A stretch of DNA of 11,075 bases. It comes from Kiritimatiellales bacterium. GTDB lineage: Bacteria; Verrucomicrobiota; Kiritimatiellia; Kiritimatiellales; Pontiellaceae. Both the position numbers and the translations under genes were made by a program. The notes beneath the pieces were generated by a model that was not told the origin of the DNA, made no database searches, and saw nothing but the letters and a program-made list of their open reading frames with translations. Shown in pieces: positions 6,036 through 11,075 of the stretch. Location of the stretch: assembly GCA_013042165.1 (NCBI GenBank), contig JABDQT010000226.1:1-11075 (forward strand), given 5' to 3'. Numbering within the stretch: position 1 is the first letter of the stretch; every line of letters starts with the position of its first letter.

Positions 6036-7469
6036 ATGAAACGAATCGCAGCCAATCTGAATTCCCTGTTCGCAGTGATCCTGGCCCTGGTCGTGGTGCA
6101 GATGATCGGGTTTATCTCGTTGCGCAATCCCCTGCGCGTTAACTGGAGCGGACGCACCTATTACAGCCTTTCGGAAAAAACGCTGAACCTGCTTGATGAA
6201 CTGGAGTATCAGGTGGTTGTGACGGTTTTTTTCCAGGAGGAGCACAAGCTCTACCACGATGTTGAAAACCTGCTCGAAGAATACCAGTACCACTCCCGCA
6301 ATATCCGTGTGGAGTGGGTGGATCCCTTGCGCGACCTGGCCCGGACCGAACAGCTGGCCAACAAGTATGGGCTGACGGAGGCGCAGGTGGTCGTTTTTGA
6401 AATCGGCGACAGAAGCAAGGTGGTGCGTCAGGCCGATATAGCCGATATCATGATGGAGTCCGGTCGGAAGCAGCCGGTATATCGGGCCTTCAAGGGGGAG
6501 CAGGCATTTTCCAGCGCACTGCTTGAGCTGATGCAGGATGAGATCGAGCGGGTCTATTTTCTGGTCGGGCACGGCGAGCATCGCATCACGGATTTCGATC
6601 AGCTGTCCGGTTATTCGAAAATCGGTACCACGGTGATGCGTGACAACCTGGATGTGAAGGAGCTGATGTTAAGCGGGGAGAAGCAGGTGCCCGAAGACGC
6701 CGCGGCACTCGTGATCGCCGGTCCTGCAAAAACGATGGATTCGATTGAAGTCGAAATGATCGAGGATTATCTGAACCGCAGCGGTCGTGTGCTGGTGCTG
6801 ATTGACGCCCTGAAAGAGACCGGGCTTGAACCGATGCTCTATCGGTGGGGCGTGGGGTTGCGGCAGGACATCGTGGTGGATCCCGAAAATACGCTGCGCG
6901 GAAGCGACGTCCATATCCGCCGCTACAGCGATCACTTGATCAGTGCCCAGATGGGTTCCATTGTGCAGTTTTTCCTGCCGCGTTCCATAGAACCGCTGGT
7001 TCTTGAGAACGGAAAGCCCGCCACGGAGGACCGGCCGGCTGTGTTCCCGCTAGCTTTCACCTCGGACCAGAGCTGGTCGGAAACACAGGTGGGTGACTCC
7101 ACGGCGAGATTTGACGAAAATACGGGCGATCAACGCGGTCCGTTTTCGCTGGGGGTCGCCATCGAGCGCGGCGCATCGCAGGAGATGCTGGACGTGCAGA
7201 TCAAGCCTTCGAGAATGGTGGTGTTCGGGGATTCCGATTTCGTGTGCAACGGGAGCATGGTCGGGGGAAATGCGGATTTGTTCATGAATGCGCTTAACTG
7301 GCTGCTGGATCGAGAGGAACTGATGGCCATTTCGCCCAAGCCGATCGAGGAAGTTAAGCTCAGTCTGTCGAGAAAGCAGCTGAACAGAATGTTTTGGATC
7401 AATGTGATCGGCATACCGGCTGTCGCAATGGTCATTGGATTGCTCGTCTGGGTACGGAGAAGGAAATAG
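6036..7469 (+). CDS. GldG-like ABC transporter auxiliary protein
   Basis: The 477-residue product has the layout of the GldG / ABC_transp_aux family. A short cytoplasmic tail and one N-terminal membrane span (about 11-30) lead into a long soluble periplasmic region, and a second span (about 453-472) is followed by a basic tail, WVRRRK. Family hallmarks visible are YYSLSEKTLNLLDEL just after the first span, YRAFKGEQAFSSALLEL, and the GHGEH motif (178-182), followed by a segment predicted to form the Rossmann-like GldG/IFT52 fold (AALVIAGPAKT then GRVLVLIDAL). The protein is thought to work with the GldF-like permease, but its biochemical role is not established. The gene begins 25 bases after the permease stop, with GGAAAAG about 5 bases before the ATG, and ends with TAG only 7 bases before the next start. 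It is clearly part of the same operon. Confidence 0.88.
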   Translation: MKRIAANLNSLFAVILALVVVQMIGFISLRNPLRVNWSGRTYYSLSEKTLNLLDELEYQVVVTVFFQEEHKLYHDVENLLEEYQYHSRNIRVEWVDPLRDLARTEQLANKYGLTEAQVVVFEIGDRSKVVRQADIADIMMESGRKQPVYRAFKGEQAFSSALLELMQDEIERVYFLVGHGEHRITDFDQLSGYSKIGTTVMRDNLDVKELMLSGEKQVPEDAAALVIAGPAKTMDSIEVEMIEDYLNRSGRVLVLIDALKETGLEPMLYRWGVGLRQDIVVDPENTLRGSDVHIRRYSDHLISAQMGSIVQFFLPRSIEPLVLENGKPATEDRPAVFPLAFTSDQSWSETQVGDSTARFDENTGDQRGPFSLGVAIERGASQEMLDVQIKPSRMVVFGDSDFVCNGSMVGGNADLFMNALNWLLDREELMAISPKPIEEVKLSLSRKQLNRMFWINVIGIPAVAMVIGLLVWVRRRK

Positions 7470-7476
7470 GTACTCC

Positions 7477-9258
7477 ATGAAAGGTCGCACCACTCTAATT
7501 CTGCTGATCTGCATTACGCTCCTGGGCTTGTTTATCTGGATTCAGGAAAGCTGGGTTGCCGGCAATCCAGTCAGGCAGATTCGAAAGATACGGCTGTTCG
7601 ATCTCGACGCCGATACGCTGATGTCTGTCGAGTTCCGGTTTACGAATGCCGTGGTAAAAGTGACCAAGGATAATGGCATTTGGATGGCGGGAGCGGCCGA
7701 AGACAACATGGGACGCGGTGATGTCGAACTGATCCAGCGCATGGTCTCGGGATTGAATACGCTGGGGAAGGGGACCATCATCACAACCAAGCACCTGGAA
7801 ATCCGCGGGCTGGATTCCGCAGAGTATGGCTTTGATCAGCCCGCAGTCGAAATCTCGGCGATGGATGTTCAGGGCCATCGGCGCTGGTTGGTCGGACGTC
7901 AAACTCCTCTGGGCAACATGGTGTATGTACAGCTGGTCGGCGACAGTGATATTTACACGGTTTCGGACAAGCTACTGCAATTCATTCCAGCTGACCCCGA
8001 GGCTATTCGAGATCGTCAGCTGTTTGACAGTGAGATTGCAGGCGTGCGGAGAATCGAAGTTCGCGGATCGGCCGGATTTGTTCAGTTGTTGAGAGATGCG
8101 CAAGCCGACTGGCGAGTGCACCAGCCCATCTCCGCACTGGCGGATACACGAGCGGTCGACGACTTCATCGCCAACCTCTATCGCTTCCGCATCAACGACT
8201 TCATCGCGGACAATGTCTCCGATTTTTCCATCTACGGCTTGCAGGGCGAGGCACGGCAGATTTCGCTGGCCGGGAATGATGGCACATCCCGTACGTTGAT
8301 TGTGGGTGATGAAGTTCCGGGGCAGGCGGGATTTGTTTATGTGCGGCGCGCGGATGACACATCGGTGTTTACAGTGGATGAGGAGATCCTCGGTTCACTC
8401 AATGTTGCTGCAGAAGGTTTTCTCGACGTTGGGGTTTTTGAACTGCCGGAAAACGGGATATCATCGATTCGCATCAGTCGGGGAGCAGAAGAGCTTTCCC
8501 TGATTCAATCAGATTCGGGCGAGTGGAGGATTTCCCGTCCTGTTCAATGGTTCGCCGGTGCGAAAGAGGTTTCGGATCTGATCACGCTCTGGACCAGTGC
8601 GGTGATTACGGAGTTTAACGTCAGCGGGGCGTCGGCGGAACCGGAGTGGGTATTCGATTTCGTTTCGGCCGGCTCCGGCTTGACCAACACCATTGAGGTT
8701 CTCTCTTCGAACGGAAGCAAGGATGGCCTGATGATCCGTCGAGGGCATGATCCGTCGGTCAGCCAGATCAATCTGCCGGACATCCCCGGCTCGGTAATCG
8801 ATCCGCTCCAGTACAAAAATAAGCGTGTCTGGGATTTGGACCAGGCGGCCATCAACCGGCTCGCCATCGTCAAGGCCAATGATCCGCAACAGGTTATTGA
8901 ACGGGTGGATCCTCTTGTTTTTGCTCCGGCTGAAACCAATGGTAACGTTCGAGTGGATGGTGAGGCAAGCAATCGGCTTCTTCGGCAATTAGTCAATTTG
9001 GAAGCAACGGAATACATTGCCCATAACCCGCGCGACCTGGAGATCTATGGCTTGGTGAAGCCGGTTCTTGAGCTGCAGATCGGACTCTCAACCACGAATG
9101 AGCTTGGTCGGGTGCTGCTCGTGGGCCATGAGACCGCAGACGGCTTTTACTGCATGGTTAAAGGGCGCGATGTTGTTTTCTATCTGGGACAACCGCAGGT
9201 CGAGGCTCTTTCGGCCAATATCCTGACTTCGCAACCGGCTTCTTTCCCCAAGGATTAG
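7477..9258 (+). CDS. DUF4340-type repeat protein, membrane-anchored
   Basis: The 593-residue product has one N-terminal hydrophobic span (about 7-22) after a KGR positive tail, so the rest is expected in the periplasm. The body looks like four related units of about 120 residues. Each has some or all of: a tryptophan-centred opening strand (W69, W212, W350), a helix, a Y-G-(F/L) turn (117-119, 253-255, 524-526), a strand ending in (L/V)-V-G (138-140, 275-277, 548-550), then Y-V or Y-C and a closing hydrophobic segment. The third unit is degenerate and lacks the Y-G turn. This is the pattern of DUF4340, a family of unknown function commonly encoded after GldG-like proteins. No catalytic motif is visible. 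I chose the ATG at 7477 because it lies 7 bases after the previous stop and precedes the membrane anchor; the frame is open back to 7435, but that would overlap the GldG-like gene. Confidence 0.82.
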   Translation: MKGRTTLILLICITLLGLFIWIQESWVAGNPVRQIRKIRLFDLDADTLMSVEFRFTNAVVKVTKDNGIWMAGAAEDNMGRGDVELIQRMVSGLNTLGKGTIITTKHLEIRGLDSAEYGFDQPAVEISAMDVQGHRRWLVGRQTPLGNMVYVQLVGDSDIYTVSDKLLQFIPADPEAIRDRQLFDSEIAGVRRIEVRGSAGFVQLLRDAQADWRVHQPISALADTRAVDDFIANLYRFRINDFIADNVSDFSIYGLQGEARQISLAGNDGTSRTLIVGDEVPGQAGFVYVRRADDTSVFTVDEEILGSLNVAAEGFLDVGVFELPENGISSIRISRGAEELSLIQSDSGEWRISRPVQWFAGAKEVSDLITLWTSAVITEFNVSGASAEPEWVFDFVSAGSGLTNTIEVLSSNGSKDGLMIRRGHDPSVSQINLPDIPGSVIDPLQYKNKRVWDLDQAAINRLAIVKANDPQQVIERVDPLVFAPAETNGNVRVDGEASNRLLRQLVNLEATEYIAHNPRDLEIYGLVKPVLELQIGLSTTNELGRVLLVGHETADGFYCMVKGRDVVFYLGQPQVEALSANILTSQPASFPKD

Positions 9259-11075
9259 ATGAGCGCAACAAAGCCAGATCGGCGCATGGTTAAATGGGCC
9301 TGCGGGCTCTTGACCGCGCTGTACAGGATGGCTGCCGCGGTCGTGATTCTTGCGCTTGTTTTTTTTATTTTTCTCAGGACCTACGGCGTTCCAGATCCCT
9401 TGCTGCGCAAAGCGGTTCGCCAAGCGAATGCCGCAGGAATCCCGATCGATATGGATCGGGTTACACTGACTTTTCGCGGCTGGCGGGCAAACAATTTTCG
9501 GTATTACAGCAAACATCCCGATGATCTGGAACCGGTCATCTTCGCCGAGCAGCTGTATTTGACACACCTGCGGCCTCTCTCGGCGGACTGGAGCCTCGAT
9601 GCCGAAGCGGCTGATGTAAAAATCAATCCTCCGGTAGCGTGGGGCATGGATGTGCCGCTCGAAAGCGACTTGCGAACGGTCGAAAACCTGAAGGTTTCAG
9701 TGGAGATATATTCTGATCGGATTTCTGTTTCGCAATGCAGTGCCGAGTGGCTGGGTGCGAATTTCAACGTGGATGGTTTGATCATCAGAACCAAAAAACC
9801 TTTGCGAGGTATTGCTGATCCCGCATCCGGGCTAAAGCTGAAACCGGTAAAACGCATTACCGCGCGGCAGTTCGATCTGTGGGAACAGCAGTTGCAGGAC
9901 ATTGAGTGCACTGACGGGCTGGATGTCCATGTAAACTTTATCGTCGACACACGGAAGCTTACCGATAGCAAGATTACGTATCGTGTGACTGCAGACCGGG
10001 TCAGTGCGTGCGAGGTCAATCTGTCATCCCTTGAGCTTGCCGGAGGATATTCCTTTCCCCGGGCAGAACTCCAGCTCTCGGTGAAGTCCGATGATGAGCA
10101 TCTCAACGCTTCGGCTTCCTACAATGTTGAACTCGGGCAGGCAAAAGCAGCCATAGAAAACACGATCGTGTCAGAGCAGCTCCTCGGGTTACTCCCACAG
10201 CCGGTTTCCAAATTCCTGATCCGTGAGCAGATGCATCTCGCTCAGGTGCCTAAATTTTCTCTGGTTTTCGGTCCTGCTCCATTCGGAAGTTTGCTCGAGA
10301 TGATGGAGGGTATGTTTGAGGTCGGTGGCATGTCCTATCGTGGATTGGAGATCGAGGCGCTGAAGGGGAATGTTCAACGAACCGAGAGCCTGCTGCAAAT
10401 GACGGATTTAGAGGCTTCGGTGGTGGGTCAGGAGCATCGCTCCGCCTCGGTCGGCAGCTGTATGGCGGGGGGGCATGCCGAGGGGTTGGTGCTGTGGGAT
10501 TCGAGCAATCAGTTCTTTCGGGTGGAAGCATCGGGTAGCCTGGATCCTTCACTCTTGCTGGAACCGCTCGGGAGGGTTCGGATCGCCACGAATGTTATTC
10601 AACGGTTCAGGTTTATGGACCGTCCGCCAAAAATCGATCTACGGCTGGGATCCAGTTTGACCGACTGGAACACGTTCTTCATCGACGTAGAAACAATCGC
10701 AACCAACGCCTCTTTTCATGATGCCGAATTCACTTCAGCCAATGTTTCGGCCCGCTATGCGAACAAAGTGCTGCATCTCGATCCAGTGGCTCTGACGCAG
10801 GGACGTGAGTTCCTGCGAGGTTCCGCCCGGATTGATTTCCATGAGCGCACGGCTGAATTCGATGGCAGGGGTAGTTTAAAGCCAGCGGCCTTGGAAGACC
10901 TGATTCATCCGGAGCTGGATCTGTTCGGGAGTCGCATCAAGGCGGTCGGCAATACCCTGATCACAGCGATAGGGAAAGTCGATTGGGCAACGATGCAGCA
11001 GACCGAATTTATTGCGGAAGTCAGCACGGATCAGCTGGAAGTCCCGATCGTTCGAATGGATGATTTCAGTGCAAC
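9259..11075 (+). CDS. Large AsmA-like single-span membrane protein (3' end outside window)
   Basis: The frame is open from the ATG at 9259 to the window edge: 605 complete codons and no stop. The ATG directly follows the TAG of the DUF4340 gene, with AAGGA (9250-9254) as a close ribosome site; an in-frame ATG at 9286 is a less likely start. A basic N-terminus (about 1-12) and one hydrophobic span (about 24-39) predict an inner-membrane anchor with the remainder in the periplasm. What follows is beta-strand-rich and poor in recognisable motifs. The first 70 residues after the span match the AsmA N-terminal style: a helix, then GIPIDMDRVTLTFRGW and FAEQLYLTHLRPLSADWSLDA. AsmA-like proteins (AsmA, TamB, YhdP) form long grooves implicated in phospholipid transfer to, or homeostasis of, the outer membrane. 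The family assignment rests on overall style, so it is tentative. Another uncharacterised periplasmic scaffold protein remains possible. Confidence 0.6.
   Translation, partial: MSATKPDRRMVKWACGLLTALYRMAAAVVILALVFFIFLRTYGVPDPLLRKAVRQANAAGIPIDMDRVTLTFRGWRANNFRYYSKHPDDLEPVIFAEQLYLTHLRPLSADWSLDAEAADVKINPPVAWGMDVPLESDLRTVENLKVSVEIYSDRISVSQCSAEWLGANFNVDGLIIRTKKPLRGIADPASGLKLKPVKRITARQFDLWEQQLQDIECTDGLDVHVNFIVDTRKLTDSKITYRVTADRVSACEVNLSSLELAGGYSFPRAELQLSVKSDDEHLNASASYNVELGQAKAAIENTIVSEQLLGLLPQPVSKFLIREQMHLAQVPKFSLVFGPAPFGSLLEMMEGMFEVGGMSYRGLEIEALKGNVQRTESLLQMTDLEASVVGQEHRSASVGSCMAGGHAEGLVLWDSSNQFFRVEASGSLDPSLLLEPLGRVRIATNVIQRFRFMDRPPKIDLRLGSSLTDWNTFFIDVETIATNASFHDAEFTSANVSARYANKVLHLDPVALTQGREFLRGSARIDFHERTAEFDGRGSLKPAALEDLIHPELDLFGSRIKAVGNTLITAIGKVDWATMQQTEFIAEVSTDQLEVPIVRMDDFSA

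Noticed and set aside
5940..6581. A 213-codon minus-strand open frame opposite the GldG-like gene start
   Set aside because: It overlaps the well-supported permease end and GldG-like gene and shows no family features.
4320..7469. Calling the ABC genes gldA, gldF and gldG as gliding motility genes
   Set aside because: The protein architectures match, but this family triad is widespread outside gliding bacteria and no other gliding or type IX secretion gene is present, so only GldA/F/G-like is supported.
7435..7476. Upstream extension of the DUF4340 frame
   Set aside because: It would overlap the GldG-like coding region and put a polar tail before the KGR-plus-hydrophobic membrane anchor that begins at 7477.

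Overview
The window reads as a stretch of chromosome from a Gram-negative bacterium of moderate-to-high GC content. The gene set is a lysine-rich EF-hand protein, MnmE, HisD, HisC, a GldA/GldF/GldG-like ABC system, a DUF4340 protein and an AsmA-like protein. This mix reminds me most of the PVC superphylum, and of Kiritimatiellota/Verrucomicrobia in particular. That placement is inference from gene content and motif style and has not been tested by any search. I see no mobile element, CRISPR array, tRNA or rRNA, and all complete genes are on the + strand.

Layout. (1) Positions 3-191 hold the C-terminal end of a small EF-hand protein, closed by a clear intrinsic terminator (218-247). (2) A short spacer with one hairpin and a candidate promoter leads into mnmE (332-1711), the tRNA U34-modification GTPase. 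The promoter's -10 box overlaps the first ATG, so the mRNA may be leaderless from an in-frame ATG at 344. (3) A 118-base spacer with two hairpins precedes hisD (1830-3137) and hisC (3150-4205). These are two histidine biosynthesis genes 12 bases apart, almost certainly co-transcribed, with all the catalytic residues I know of in place. (4) A 114-base spacer carries a good sigma70-type promoter (4265-4292).

(5) That promoter drives a tightly packed set of genes running off the right edge. They are an ABC ATPase (4320-5261), an ABC-2 permease (5258-6010, 4-base overlap), a GldG-like auxiliary protein (6036-7469), a DUF4340 repeat protein (7477-9258) and a large single-span AsmA-like protein (9259 to beyond 11075, its ATG directly abutting the previous stop).

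How the genes may work together. The first three genes of the last block make a GldA-GldF-GldG type transporter complex: cytoplasmic ATPase, six-span permease and periplasmic auxiliary subunit. The DUF4340 protein, with four repeat units on a membrane anchor, looks like a further periplasmic subunit. The AsmA-like protein belongs to a superfamily linked to phospholipid movement between inner and outer membranes. The block is therefore the best candidate here for an uncharacterised system. My working hypothesis is an envelope export or lipid-trafficking machine rather than gliding motility. The substrate cannot be read from the sequence.
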